Shown here: in pieces, positions 1 to 8,993 of the stretch
How positions within the stretch are numbered: position 1 is the first letter of the stretch
Layout: each line of letters opens with the position of its first letter
Assembly: GCA_026129135.1 (NCBI GenBank)
Contig: JAHCIQ010000002.1
Coordinates: forward strand, 798,791 to 862,790
Source of the DNA: Cyanobacteria bacterium TGS_CYA1
Lineage (GTDB): Bacteria > Cyanobacteriota > Vampirovibrionia > Obscuribacterales > Obscuribacteraceae
DNA: 64,000 nucleotides
Direction: 5' to 3'
Made by a program: the position numbers and the translations under genes
Notes under the pieces: generated by a model
The model's database searches: none
What the model was told of the DNA's origin: nothing
What the model saw: the letters and a program-made list of their open reading frames with translations, nothing else

Positions 1-231
1 AAGTTCGCCTGGTTTTGGAAAACGAACGAAACTAACGACACCCTCTGGATCGCAAATCTGAACCAAACACAGCCTGTCACGCGGAATGATGAGACCACGA
101 GTTTCAGTATCTATAGCCACCACGCCCTGACCCAAATAATGATTCAATCTTTCATCGGGCAGGTCCGATTCGAATAATTCGGGACTTCTTGGTTTCACTA
201 ACACTGCGCTCGTCACTTCCTCTGACTCCAT
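1..231 (-). CDS. RNase D-like 3'-5' exonuclease, N-terminal fragment
   Basis: A minus-strand reading frame starts at the ATG at 229-231 and runs off the left edge of the window, so only its first 77 residues are visible. The segment VAIDTETRGL at about residues 38-47, followed by RLCLVQICDPEG, matches the Exo I region of DEDD-family 3'-5' exonucleases such as RNase D, where the Asp-x-Glu pair binds catalytic metal. It lies 43 bases downstream of glcF on the same strand and may be the last gene of that operon. The other Exo motifs and any HRDC domain lie outside the window, so RNase D cannot be told from other DEDD exonucleases. Confidence 0.7.
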   Translation of the reverse strand, partial: MESEEVTSAVLVKPRSPELFESDLPDERLNHYLGQGVVAIDTETRGLIIPRDRLCLVQICDPEGVVSFVRFPKPGEL

Positions 232-273
232 AATTTGGATTCTAATTATACGGTCATAAAGCGGCTTTTAAGT

Positions 274-1560
274 CTATTGATAAGATTCATCTAGAATTTC
301 AGCCAAGTGACAAACCCTCACTCCAAGCCCTCTTTTCTTGATCCCTGCCTCGAGCTGAAGCATGCAGCCGGGGTTGCCAGTGACCACACAGCTTGCCCCC
401 GTACGCTCCAGATGGTCGAGCTTTCGGTCAAGAACGCGCAAACTGAGACTGGTGTTTAAAAGGTTATAAATTCCGGCACTTCCGCAACAATGTTCAGCTT
501 CTATGAGCGGAATCAAGTGTCCGCCTTCTTGATTACTTATTTGTGACAAGAGCGAAACAGGCTCTGAAGAAACTTTCTGAGCGTGAACCAAATGGCAAGC
601 CGCATGATATGTGACATTTTCTTTTACAGGCGAGCCAGAACCGAGGTCTTTATCATTTAAATACTCACTAATGTCCTGTACGCGCAAGGCAAAGGCTTCT
701 GCTCTTTTGTGCTCGTTTTCGTTTTTGAACATATGAGGATAGCTTTTGAGCATGGCTCCGCATCCAGCTGAAGTTACAACAACAGGGTCTGTGTTTTTTT
801 CAAAATATTCGATATTTTTCCAGGCCAGGTCTTTGGCTATATCTTCTTCACCAGCGTGCATTGCAAGCGCACCGCAACAGGTCTGCTCGGGCACGAGAAC
901 CTGAGTATTATTGTTATCAGCTCTGGCCATTAGGTTTATGGCGTTTTGATTGACGTGATTATAAAAAACGTCCATTACGCAACCTTTGAATAAGTTTGCG
1001 CGCATTTCACTCATATTGCCCGTAGCTTCCAAAAGGGGCTTGTGCTCTTGAACTTTGGGAGTAAACAACTCGAAATCGCAAAGTTTGTCTAGAATCGGTT
1101 TGAAAAAATAGTGATTTTTTATTTGGGGTGAAAGAGTATTTCTGAAATTGGAAATCGGCTCACGACCCATCGTTTTTTGCCAGAAGTGAAGCATTTTGCC
1201 CGAAAATAACAAAAGGTCGTCGTTAGTAAGTACTTTTGAAAAAATGAAACGCATCAAAAAACGCAGAAAATTTTTCTTACGAGACGTAAGCTCTATTCGA
1301 GCAGCTGTAATTATTTCCTCGTAATTGACTCCCGAAGGGCAGGCAGTCTGACAGCCAAGACAGCCAAGGCACGAATCGAGATGCGATTCCATTCTAGGTG
1401 TTGGAAGAATCTCGTCTTTTTGCCATTGACTGATGAGATAAATGCGACCGCGAGGCGATTCCACTTCTCTTCCTGTGGCAAGATATGTTGGACAGGCGGG
1501 CAGACAAAGTCCACAATGAATGCACGAGGAAAGAACTTCAGGGTCTATTTTTAAACTCAT
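274..1560 (-). CDS. glcF: Glycolate oxidase iron-sulfur subunit GlcF
   Basis: This 428-residue protein is the iron-sulfur subunit of glycolate oxidase, which oxidises glycolate to glyoxylate at the membrane and passes electrons on. Two 4Fe-4S ferredoxin motifs are visible near the N-terminus (CIHCGLCLPACP at about residue 13 and CLGCLGCQTACP at about 64). Two CCG domains follow, with the Cys-Cys-Gly motifs TCCGALA and HCCGSAG. The start overlaps the stop of glcE by four bases (ATGA), so translation is probably coupled. Related CCG proteins (LutA, lactate utilisation) share the architecture, but the length and the glcE neighbour favour GlcF. The flavin subunit GlcD is not in view. Confidence 0.88.
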   Translation of the reverse strand: MSLKIDPEVLSSCIHCGLCLPACPTYLATGREVESPRGRIYLISQWQKDEILPTPRMESHLDSCLGCLGCQTACPSGVNYEEIITAARIELTSRKKNFLRFLMRFIFSKVLTNDDLLLFSGKMLHFWQKTMGREPISNFRNTLSPQIKNHYFFKPILDKLCDFELFTPKVQEHKPLLEATGNMSEMRANLFKGCVMDVFYNHVNQNAINLMARADNNNTQVLVPEQTCCGALAMHAGEEDIAKDLAWKNIEYFEKNTDPVVVTSAGCGAMLKSYPHMFKNENEHKRAEAFALRVQDISEYLNDKDLGSGSPVKENVTYHAACHLVHAQKVSSEPVSLLSQISNQEGGHLIPLIEAEHCCGSAGIYNLLNTSLSLRVLDRKLDHLERTGASCVVTGNPGCMLQLEAGIKKRGLGVRVCHLAEILDESYQ

Positions 1561-2954
1561 AGAGATGGTCCTTTGAATAAGTGCAAAGGATTCAAAATCG
1601 AGTCAGGGTCAAGTTTCGACTTAAGTCCTCCCAAAAGACGCAAACGCACTTTGGCGCTTTCATCGCTCTCGTCGGCTTCTTGTTTTTCAATAACGCTCAA
1701 ATATTCTGGTGTCGAATACGATATCGCACAATTTTCCTTACTCATGCGCACTTTGTGCAACCATTCTTCCAAATTGCCTCTATCATGGGCAATTGTGAGT
1801 TTACCCGCCAGTCTTTGACAGTACCAGTAAGAATTCGAATCTGATGAATCATGAAAAGAATCGACCATCAATCTATCAATCACACGTCTTGAAGAATAAA
1901 TAGATATTTGATCGGCACCATTGCTCATGCAAAGCAAATCAGCTGCCTGACAGACAAAATCAGCAAGATACGCGGCAGATGAATCTTCGAATTCCCAGAA
2001 AGGAATATCTGCCTTGATTTTTATTGCCTCATTCACTAATTGTAAAACCACGTCTTTGTGTCCAGTAGTCTGGAAAAATACCAGACAAGACTGTGCATTA
2101 GTGCCACTCTTGAAAGTCGCCTTCAGCCTGAATAAAGATTCTTCAGCCGTAGCATTTTCCTTTTTGATATGGTTCCAGTTAGGCATCGCGCCCATCAGAA
2201 GCCTTGCATCAATCATTTGGACACTGGCATTACCATTTGCCAGCTGAGCCTGACGTTCGAGTTTATCAGCCAGAATCAATGCCTTGCGCATATTGTCGCA
2301 AGCAAAAACATGAAGCTTTTCCTTTTGAGGCGCCGTATAAAGACGCAAATTCACCCTGTATGGAATGGCAAAAGTGCCCTGCCCACCCACGAACAGCTTG
2401 GTCAAATCGTAACCGGTGACATTTTTGACTACTTTGCCACCACTTTTAATCTGAGTGCCATCGCTCAAAACGAGATCAAGACCAAGTACAAGTCCGCGTG
2501 CACCACCAAAATTCAAAACATGATGTCCACCTGAAGCCGTGTCGATAAAATCGAGCACACTGTCTTCTTTGAAAATCGATGTGGCAGGAAACCATTGCTT
2601 TGACTTGCTCAAATACGATGCGAGATTTTGAAGAGTGATACCAGTTTCTACCGAAATCACCTGATCGTCTTTGACATGTTCGATAACACGGTTGAAATTG
2701 CCCATATCGAGAAAAATGGCAGTTTTAAAATCAGGATTTTGAGCCTGGTCTATTTTTTGCAAAATAGCCTCCTGAGAACAGAGGCGACTCAGTCTAAAAA
2801 TCTTGCTTTGCTGCTCTCTGGCGGTATTTACAATCAAGAGGAGCTCTTGGATATCGCGCGGGCGGACGACCACCCAGTCGATACGCCCTTTGCTGCATGT
2901 GCCACTTGATTGCAAGCTCAATTGGGCAAACTGATTAAAGTTCGTTAGGACCAT
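1557..2954 (-). CDS. glcE: FAD-binding glycolate oxidase subunit, GlcE-like
   Basis: This is a 465-residue FAD-linked oxidase of the GlcD/GlcE family. The FAD-binding part is recognisable from VVRPRDIQELLLIV near residue 30, and from SGGKVVKNVTGYDLTKLFVG at about 170-190, a signature of GlcD/GlcE proteins. The C-terminus ends in the family-typical LDPDSILNP. It is longer than E. coli GlcE (about 350 residues) and has no separate GlcD beside it, so it may do more of the flavin work here; that is an inference. It is the first gene of a minus-strand run with glcF and is divergent from csaB across only 44 bases. Confidence 0.8.
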   Translation of the reverse strand: MVLTNFNQFAQLSLQSSGTCSKGRIDWVVVRPRDIQELLLIVNTAREQQSKIFRLSRLCSQEAILQKIDQAQNPDFKTAIFLDMGNFNRVIEHVKDDQVISVETGITLQNLASYLSKSKQWFPATSIFKEDSVLDFIDTASGGHHVLNFGGARGLVLGLDLVLSDGTQIKSGGKVVKNVTGYDLTKLFVGGQGTFAIPYRVNLRLYTAPQKEKLHVFACDNMRKALILADKLERQAQLANGNASVQMIDARLLMGAMPNWNHIKKENATAEESLFRLKATFKSGTNAQSCLVFFQTTGHKDVVLQLVNEAIKIKADIPFWEFEDSSAAYLADFVCQAADLLCMSNGADQISIYSSRRVIDRLMVDSFHDSSDSNSYWYCQRLAGKLTIAHDRGNLEEWLHKVRMSKENCAISYSTPEYLSVIEKQEADESDESAKVRLRLLGGLKSKLDPDSILNPLHLFKGPSL

Positions 2955-2998
2955 AGTGCTGGTATTATAACTTTGCCTCTAGAAAGCTGGATGAATTT

Positions 2999-4084
2999 AT
3001 GTCCCATTCGACAAAAAGCGTTGTCATATCCGGTTACTACGGTTTTGACAATCTAGGCGATGAAGCGATTCTTGAACAGTTGTGCAATGAATTGCGTCAG
3101 ATAGACCCGGGCATTAGAATTTGCGTTTTATCTCAAAATCCAGAGTCTACAAGCGCGAAATACGATGTCGAGAGCATATCGCGCTGGAGTGTTACTCGGA
3201 TATATCAATCGCTCGAAAATGCCGACTTGTTCATAAGCGGAGGCGGTGGTCTGTTTCAAGATTCGAGTTCGATTAAATCGGTCGTCTATTATGCGTTCCT
3301 TTTCTTTTTAGCAAGAGTAAGACGAGTTCCTATTTTCGTTTATGCACAAGGTATAGGTCCGCTCAAAAGCAATTTCTCGCGATTTCTGACCAAAGCGAGC
3401 ATGGCACTTGCCGCCTGCATTTGTGTGCGCGATAAAAAATCAGTGGCGATGCTTACAAGCTGGGATATTCCATCTAATCTCACTTGCGATCCGGTGTTTG
3501 CACTTAAGAAAAGCGAAAATATTGGTGATACTAAAAATGGTGCGCAAAAAGCACTTAGAATCGGTGTTTCGATGCGTCAATGCGAGGCGCTGAGCGATTC
3601 ATGGATTGAAACCATCAAAAATAGTTTGCAAAAAGCTTTGCCTGAAAACACTATTGTCGTACCGTTGATTTTGCAAGAAAACCTGGATAAACCAGTGTTA
3701 GATAACGTACTTCAAAAATTAGACAAAGTAAGTATCGAGCATATAGATTTAAAATCGAACGATTTACCAAGTAAATGGATGGGTTCGATTGCAAATCTGG
3801 ATCTTGTAATTGCTATGCGTTTACACGCTTTGATAATGGCGCTCAAATCAGGCGTTCCTTCGCTCGCCCTTGCTTATGATCCAAAAGTGAATGCCGTGGC
3901 AAAAGACTTCGACCAACCATATGTAGACATGCTCGACTCTAATTCTCAAAATCAATTCGAGCTAAAATTACTCGAGCTTTTGAACAATAAAAAAGAATTG
4001 GCTTTGAAAGCGAGCAAAATTGCTAGCGATAAAGAAAATGAAGCAAGACAAAACCAGAAATTGCTGGCAAAATTTCTAAAGTAA
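2999..4084 (+). CDS. csaB: Polysaccharide pyruvyl transferase CsaB
   Basis: This 361-residue protein belongs to the CsaB family, which adds ketal-linked pyruvate to a secondary cell-wall polymer so that SLH-domain proteins can dock to it. Family hallmarks are the N-terminal SGYYGFDNLGDEAIL, the glycine-rich ISGGGGLFQDSSS near residue 80, and the C-terminal MRLHALIMALKSGVP. No membrane segment is seen, so the enzyme is probably cytosolic. A WecG/TagA-type glycosyltransferase follows after 15 bases, consistent with joint work on a surface polymer. The start ATG at 2999 lies in a very short divergent promoter region shared with glcE. Confidence 0.88.
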   Translation: MSHSTKSVVISGYYGFDNLGDEAILEQLCNELRQIDPGIRICVLSQNPESTSAKYDVESISRWSVTRIYQSLENADLFISGGGGLFQDSSSIKSVVYYAFLFFLARVRRVPIFVYAQGIGPLKSNFSRFLTKASMALAACICVRDKKSVAMLTSWDIPSNLTCDPVFALKKSENIGDTKNGAQKALRIGVSMRQCEALSDSWIETIKNSLQKALPENTIVVPLILQENLDKPVLDNVLQKLDKVSIEHIDLKSNDLPSKWMGSIANLDLVIAMRLHALIMALKSGVPSLALAYDPKVNAVAKDFDQPYVDMLDSNSQNQFELKLLELLNNKKELALKASKIASDKENEARQNQKLLAKFLK

Positions 4085-4099
4085 AGAGGTCTTATTTTG

Positions 4100-4849
4100 A
4101 TGCCACGTTCACAAGTTTTAGGTTACCCAGTAGACGTCATAACATTCGACGACGCCCTCAAAGCCATTCAATCGCAATGGCATGGCGAGCAATCGAAAAA
4201 TATGCAGGTGGTTACTATAAACGCCGAGATGATTATGCAAGCTCAAGAAGACAAACAACTAGACCATGTCATTCGCGAAGCCGAGCTCATCGTGCCAGAT
4301 GGAGCAGGAGTCGTAATGGCTCTCAAAATGGACGGTGTAACCTGTAATCGAATGCCAGGCATTGAACTTGCTCAAAAAGCACTCGCATGCGCTGCAAGTA
4401 AAAATGAACCTGTTGCTTTGCTTGGTGGTAGACCAGAAGTTATGGAAAAATTGCTTCAAGTTCTTCCTCAAAAACATCCGGGTCTTAATATCGTTTTTCA
4501 ACATCACGGTTTTATCCAAGCAGGAACAGAAGAAGAGCTGGTCGAGCAAATTTCGAAGAGCAAAGCCAAATTATTACTTGTGGCAATGGGTGTACCTCGC
4601 CAGGAATTTTTCATCAAAGAATGGCGCTCTAAATTACCAAGCGACCTGGTGGTAATGGGTGTGGGAGGCAGCTTTGACGTCTGGACTGGGTTCGTTCAGC
4701 GCGCGCCCGAGTCATATCAAAAACTAAATTTAGAATGGCTCTACAGGCTCAAAAGCGAACCGTGGAGATTCAAACGAATGGCATCCACTTTGCCAAAATT
4801 CGCTCTGCAAGTAATTTTCAAAAAAATTTTTGGGTCTGGCAAAGCATAA
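4100..4849 (+). CDS. WecG/TagA/CpsF family glycosyltransferase (GT26)
   Basis: This roughly 249-residue protein is a GT26 glycosyltransferase of the WecG/TagA family. These transfer N-acetylmannosamine or a related sugar from a UDP donor to a lipid-linked acceptor during teichoic-acid-like or enterobacterial-antigen-like polymer synthesis. Conserved stretches are VPDGAGVVMAL, MGVPRQEFFIKEW and VGGSFDVWTG. The C-terminal LEWLYRLKSEPWRFKRM is the typical membrane-associating tail. ATG at 4100 is preferred; an in-frame TTG sits immediately upstream at 4097, and a purine-rich site (AAGAGG) lies at about 4084-4089. It is translated between csaB and Mini-RNase III. The exact sugar cannot be read from sequence. 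Confidence 0.85.
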   Translation: MPRSQVLGYPVDVITFDDALKAIQSQWHGEQSKNMQVVTINAEMIMQAQEDKQLDHVIREAELIVPDGAGVVMALKMDGVTCNRMPGIELAQKALACAASKNEPVALLGGRPEVMEKLLQVLPQKHPGLNIVFQHHGFIQAGTEEELVEQISKSKAKLLLVAMGVPRQEFFIKEWRSKLPSDLVVMGVGGSFDVWTGFVQRAPESYQKLNLEWLYRLKSEPWRFKRMASTLPKFALQVIFKKIFGSGKA

Positions 4850-5248
4850 ATGTTTTACGATTTACCAAGCAAAGAATTCGTCAATCAAGAATTATCGCCA
4901 AGACTTTTGGCAAATCTTGGAGATGCCGTGTTCGAGCTATTCGAGCGCGAGCGTCAGGTGACAGCAAGTCATAACGCAGCGAAAATGCACAGAAAAGTTC
5001 AGACCAGAGTAAATGCAGTTACTCAAGCCTCGATTCTGGATCAACTGATGGAACATTTGAATGAAGAAGAAAATGACATCGTACGTCGGGCTAGAAATGT
5101 GAAACCAAATACATACAGAAAAATCGATCAGGCAAGTTATCGAAAATCCACAGCTTTTGAAGCCCTTTTAGGCTATCTCTTCTTGACAAACCCGCAAAGG
5201 CTCAAGGAAATACTATTTCTAACGGTAAATCTTAAGGATAAGTTGTAA
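4850..5248 (+). CDS. mrnC: Mini-ribonuclease III
   Basis: This 132-residue protein is a Mini-RNase III: an RNase III catalytic domain without the double-stranded RNA-binding domain, which matures 23S rRNA ends in Firmicutes and cyanobacteria. The conserved LGDAVFELF near residue 23 carries the metal-binding Asp. The C-terminal YRKSTAFEALLGYLFL carries the Glu of the RNase III signature. The start codon follows the stop of the upstream glycosyltransferase directly (TAAATG), so the two are co-transcribed and probably coupled. The length is normal for the family. Confidence 0.88.
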   Translation: MFYDLPSKEFVNQELSPRLLANLGDAVFELFERERQVTASHNAAKMHRKVQTRVNAVTQASILDQLMEHLNEEENDIVRRARNVKPNTYRKIDQASYRKSTAFEALLGYLFLTNPQRLKEILFLTVNLKDKL

Positions 5249-5308
5249 AAGCTTAAGCATCCTGGATCTGATGTTAACTTAAGAATCAGATAAGCAAGAC
5301 CAAGGGCC

Positions 5309-6379
5309 ATGATCTCAAACGACCTCATCTACCGCTCGCTGATGGAACAATTAGCTGACGGCATCGTAATCAGCGATGTTTACGGCAAAATAGTTTCGGT
5401 CAACGCCGCAGCGCTCAAGCTTCTTGGTCAAGACGACGAGTCCAAGCTCATTGGCACTCCCGTATCGACTATTATCGATATTCAAAAAGAACCAAATACC
5501 ACCATAGAACCAGGCGTTCCTCAACAAGCAATCGTGCATGGCAAAGCGGGATCCAAACTGAATTTTCCTGTCAGTCAAACTGAAATGCGCGACGGTAAAT
5601 CTATAAAAGGTCATCTTTCGATCATTTACACATCACCAGGCAACACTGTCCAGCAAGCCCAAACTGATTTTGTAAGTACTGTATCGCACGAGCTACGCAC
5701 GCCACTTACAAGTATCAAAGGATTTGCCGACACCATTCTTCGTGCCCAGGGGAAACTCGATGCTTCCCAGCAAAAGCGCTATGTTGGTATCATCAAAGAT
5801 CAGGCGGACAGACTGACCAGATTAGTCGAAGATCTGCTTGCAGTCTCGCGTCTGGAATCAAAAAAGTTGCAACTGACCATCCGCGCGGTTGACCTGCTTG
5901 AAGCAATCGAGCGGGTAGAAATGAATTTGTCTGAAAAAGCATCCGGTCACAAAATCGTGGTGCAAACAGCTCAAGGACTGCCTCAAGTGTGGGCAGACGC
6001 AGATCGGTTAGAGCAGATTCTGACAAATCTGATGGACAACGCAATCAAATATTCACCTCCCAAAACAATAGTTACAGTCAACGCAAAAACCATTTTCGAA
6101 GACGGCAAAGAAATGATCGAACTTGCTGTCGTAGACCAGGGAGCTGGAATAGACAAAGAACAGCTGCCCAAAATCTTCGCTAAATTTTCGCGTCTCGACA
6201 GCCCCCTGGTCAGACAAACTGAAGGCACCGGTCTTGGGCTTTATATCACAAGATCGCTGGTTCTTGCTCTTGGTGGCGACATAAGTGTTGCAAGCCAACC
6301 CGGTAAGACTACGTTTACGGTTAAACTTCCGGTCGCGAGCCGCGAGCGTCAAGCCGCACTGGGACGTGACCGACCATGA
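5309..6379 (+). CDS. Soluble PAS-domain sensor histidine kinase
   Basis: This 356-residue histidine kinase has no transmembrane segment, so it is probably cytoplasmic. A PAS domain occupies about residues 8-110. The HisKA dimerisation box FVSTVSHELRTPLTS follows, with the phosphorylatable His at about position 127. The HATPase domain shows an N-box (LTNLMDNAIKYSP), a G1 box (VVDQGAGID) and a G2 box (TEGTGLGLYI). It resembles the PhoR/WalK catalytic core. Its stop overlaps the ATG of the next gene (ATGA), which encodes receiver-like domains lacking phosphoacceptor Asp residues, so its real partner regulator is likely elsewhere. Confidence 0.88.
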   Translation: MISNDLIYRSLMEQLADGIVISDVYGKIVSVNAAALKLLGQDDESKLIGTPVSTIIDIQKEPNTTIEPGVPQQAIVHGKAGSKLNFPVSQTEMRDGKSIKGHLSIIYTSPGNTVQQAQTDFVSTVSHELRTPLTSIKGFADTILRAQGKLDASQQKRYVGIIKDQADRLTRLVEDLLAVSRLESKKLQLTIRAVDLLEAIERVEMNLSEKASGHKIVVQTAQGLPQVWADADRLEQILTNLMDNAIKYSPPKTIVTVNAKTIFEDGKEMIELAVVDQGAGIDKEQLPKIFAKFSRLDSPLVRQTEGTGLGLYITRSLVLALGGDISVASQPGKTTFTVKLPVASRERQAALGRDRP

Positions 6380-7725
6380 TGCTTCCCAAACCCCAGATAC
6401 TCATAATTCATGAAGCTGGTCCTGCTACCGAGTATGCAAAAGTACTCGAAAAAACCGGCGCTAAAGTAAGCGTGGTCACCTCGTTTGAAGAATCGAACGA
6501 ATTGCTTTCTTTCTTACACCCAGATTTAATTGTTCTTTCAGCCAATATGCCTGAAGGCGACGGCAGACTTTATTGCCAGCAGATACGAGCGTCTATGGCG
6601 AATCCAAGACCAGTTCTTGTGTTGCTCCACTCGTCTTCTGATGTGAACGAGCGTATCAATGCCTTCAGATATGGTGCCGATGACGTTTTGCCAGATCCCA
6701 TAGACACAAGCGAGTTGGCTATTCGTATTCTCGCTCACTTGCGCAGACGCCAGGAAGACCTTTCTAACCAGCTTACCCAAATGCCTGGTCCAAACGTCAT
6801 TCGACGCATGCTCGAACAATCGCTCGTTTCAGATAAAAAATGGGCAGCAATGTCTATCGACCTCAATAAAATCAGAGTTTATAACGAGACTTATGGCGAC
6901 CTTGCGGGCGATCAATTGATAAAAGCTCTGGGAGCCATTCTGGTAGATATCGCCGACGAAACAGATTTCGTCGGTCATCTGGAAGCAGACGACTTTTTGA
7001 TGGTGACGAGACTAGAAGGATTCGAACTGAAAGCAAAAAGAATTTGTGAGCAATTCGACAGCATTAGCACCAGGTTCTATCCACGCGAAGACCTGGAGAG
7101 AGGTTATCTGGTCTCGACCGGTCGTGGTGGCATAAGACGAAGGGTGCCTTTGATTTCAGTTGCAATCGGTATCGTAACCAGCAGGACCAAGCGTTTTCAA
7201 TCATACATCGATGTTTTGACTACTGCGCGTGACGCTCGCTATCTTGCCAAAGAAACATATGAATCTTCCTGCATCGTAGCAAACGAGGGTCAGCAGGTCG
7301 ACACCGCCCTTAGTACCAGTGTCAAAACCCAGAAGAACGACAACGAAGACAGAAAGATTCTAGTAGTCGAACCAGATGGTGCAATGGCCTGTCTTTTGCA
7401 AGAAATTTTATCGCTTGAAGGATATATGGTCGAAGTAACTAATTCGGCCATGGATGCACTCGAAATGGCAAAAATCGAGCAACCAGATTTGATTCTGCTC
7501 GAATCGACCCTTTCTGCATCTGAGCGTCAGATGGATGGTTGGTCTTTGTGCAAAGCTTTGAAAGACGACGAAAGTCTACACAAAATCTGGGTGGTAATGG
7601 CCACTTCGCACCCGGATCAGTTGAAAGCATTAGAAGCTGGCGCAGACCTTTATCTTCCCAAGCCTTTCGATATGCCAAGCTTGCTTAAGGAAGTAAGCCT
7701 ACTTCTACGCTCAAGATTATCTTGA
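6376..7725 (+). CDS. Degenerate receiver-GGDEF-receiver protein
   Basis: This 449-residue protein has three signalling-type domains in order: REC-like (about 5-120), GGDEF-like (about 140-300) and REC (about 325-449). All appear inactive in the usual chemistry. In the first REC the phosphoacceptor position is Ser55 (LIVLSANMPEGDG) and the conserved Lys is also lost. The GGDEF signature reads EADDF at about 203-207. In the second REC the phosphoacceptor is Glu376 (LILLESTLS), while the conserved Thr and Lys remain (MATSH, LPKPF). It overlaps the upstream kinase by four bases. I infer a scaffold or pseudo-response regulator rather than a cyclase; the kinase next door may still bind it. Confidence 0.75.
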   Translation: MMLPKPQILIIHEAGPATEYAKVLEKTGAKVSVVTSFEESNELLSFLHPDLIVLSANMPEGDGRLYCQQIRASMANPRPVLVLLHSSSDVNERINAFRYGADDVLPDPIDTSELAIRILAHLRRRQEDLSNQLTQMPGPNVIRRMLEQSLVSDKKWAAMSIDLNKIRVYNETYGDLAGDQLIKALGAILVDIADETDFVGHLEADDFLMVTRLEGFELKAKRICEQFDSISTRFYPREDLERGYLVSTGRGGIRRRVPLISVAIGIVTSRTKRFQSYIDVLTTARDARYLAKETYESSCIVANEGQQVDTALSTSVKTQKNDNEDRKILVVEPDGAMACLLQEILSLEGYMVEVTNSAMDALEMAKIEQPDLILLESTLSASERQMDGWSLCKALKDDESLHKIWVVMATSHPDQLKALEAGADLYLPKPFDMPSLLKEVSLLLRSRLS

Positions 7726-8340
7726 TTGCAAAGCCAGGTCTTTCAATATCCATTCGACCGCATCTGTAATCGATTCAGCCAGATGATTTGGTGTGACTTT
7801 CCACTGATACTCGCCGGACAAAACCTTTTCGCCATAACCGGTTTTTACAAGTACCCCTTTAGCACCGCAGTTGATGGCTAATTCGACATCGGTCGACTTG
7901 TCTCCCACAACATATGACAAAGCCGGCTCCAGGTCCTCATTCTCTTTGTAAGCTTGCTCTACAAGCCCGATTTCTGGCTTTCTGCACTTACAGTCAAGAG
8001 CATAAGGTTCGACCTTTCCGCCTTCTTCAAGTGACAAATGAGGACAATAATAAACGCCGTCCATGTGAGCCCCTTCTTTTGCAAGCAAGTCACAAAGCCG
8101 CTTATTGAGCGCAAGAATGTGGTCCTCTGAGTAATACCCTCGAGCGGCTCCTGTTTGATTTGTTACGAGCACGGCGGCAATTCCGTTTTGATTGAGGGTT
8201 TTAATGGCATCTGCCGCACCATCTATAAGATTGAGATTCTCTAGCTCATGTATATATCCCCGCTCGACATTCAGTGTTCCGTCACGGTCAAGAAATACAA
8301 CAGGTCTTTTAGATTTGGGTTTATTTGGAGGTAAATTCAT
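7717..8340 (-). CDS. gmhB: HAD-family D,D-heptose 1,7-bisphosphate phosphatase-like protein (GmhB)
   Basis: This HAD-IIIA phosphatase has the motif VVFLDRDGTLN, whose two Asp are nucleophile and acid/base, and VLVTNQTGAARG as motif II. A GmhB-type zinc site is formed by CPH followed about 14 residues later by CKC. The conserved CRKPEIGL and VVGDKSTDVELA motifs follow. GmhB removes the 7-phosphate in nucleotide-heptose synthesis; histidinol phosphatase (HisB N-domain) is the close alternative. I chose the ATG at 8338-8340 because it precedes the conserved fold closely; an upstream in-frame ATG at 8391 would add 17 unconserved residues. The 3' end overlaps the convergent upstream gene by nine bases. 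Confidence 0.8.
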   Translation of the reverse strand: MNLPPNKPKSKRPVVFLDRDGTLNVERGYIHELENLNLIDGAADAIKTLNQNGIAAVLVTNQTGAARGYYSEDHILALNKRLCDLLAKEGAHMDGVYYCPHLSLEEGGKVEPYALDCKCRKPEIGLVEQAYKENEDLEPALSYVVGDKSTDVELAINCGAKGVLVKTGYGEKVLSGEYQWKVTPNHLAESITDAVEWILKDLALQSR

Positions 8341-8438
8341 GGCAATACTATAGCAAAGGCAGATTTTAAAATTCCAACTACGAAACGTCATAAGTTTGTG
8401 TTAGGATAATCGAAAAGCCTTCCACACGGGGATTTCGA

Positions 8439-8837
8439 ATGAGAATAGACGACCCAAATGCTTCTTTTCGTTTCAATCAAGAAGGTTTGAGAAAATTTCT
8501 CGGCGATCTCGAATGTGAAATTATGGAATTGGCTTGGAAACTGGCAAAGCCAACGGTAACAGTGCGCGAAGTATATAACGCCTTGCGCAAGAAGCGCGAA
8601 ATCGCCTACACCACAGTTATGACCACTATGGTTCGCTTGTCAGAAAAGGGATTGCTCAATATCGTAGACAAAATTGGTCTTGCAAATTGCTATACCCCGG
8701 TGGACACACGCGAGGGCTTCGTCAACAAGTCTATTCAACACGTCCTTGCGGTATTTTTCGACGATTATCCAGAGCAGACTCAAGAATTTATCGAATCATA
8801 TAAGAGCAAACCAAAACGCTCGAGCAAACGCAAATAA
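8439..8837 (+). CDS. BlaI/MecI/CopY-family transcriptional repressor
   Basis: This 132-residue protein has the winged-helix fold of the BlaI/MecI family: LGDLECEIMELAWK opens helix 1, VTVREVYNALRKKREIAYTT covers the recognition region, and VMTTMVRLSEKGLL follows. Such repressors bind dyad operators, and in beta-lactam systems are cleaved after signalling by a BlaR1 membrane protease. No BlaR1-like gene is adjacent, so its inducer and targets are unknown. It is a single-gene unit closed by a strong terminator at 8872-8901. Confidence 0.85.
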   Translation: MRIDDPNASFRFNQEGLRKFLGDLECEIMELAWKLAKPTVTVREVYNALRKKREIAYTTVMTTMVRLSEKGLLNIVDKIGLANCYTPVDTREGFVNKSIQHVLAVFFDDYPEQTQEFIESYKSKPKRSSKRK

Positions 8838-8871
8838 AACAAGTTCAAGCGTCATTTGAACCCTCACTTCT

Positions 8872-8901
8872 AAAGCTCAACCGATAACGGTAGAGCTTTT
8901 T
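8872..8901 (+). terminator. Rho-independent terminator after the BlaI-like gene
   Basis: A 7-bp stem (AAAGCTC with GAGCTTT) continues after a one-base mismatch into a second 4-bp stem (ACCG with CGGT) around an ATAA loop, followed by a T run. It lies 35 bases past the stop of the BlaI-like gene and faces a separate terminator for the convergent secretin gene. Confidence 0.8.
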
Positions 8902-8940
8902 GTTTGGGTGATCAGACTGGAGATGGAATACAAACTAATA

Positions 8941-8961
8941 AAAAAGGGAGCTTGCGCTCCC
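8941..8961 (-). terminator. Rho-independent terminator after the secretin pair
   Basis: Read on the minus strand, GGGAGC pairs with GCTCCC around a GCAA tetraloop and is followed by a run of at least five T. It lies about 33 bases beyond the stop of the secretin gene ending at 8994, so it should end the secretin transcript. Confidence 0.85.
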
Positions 8962-8993
8962 CTTTCCATTGGAATTTTCCTTGTACGTCGTCC

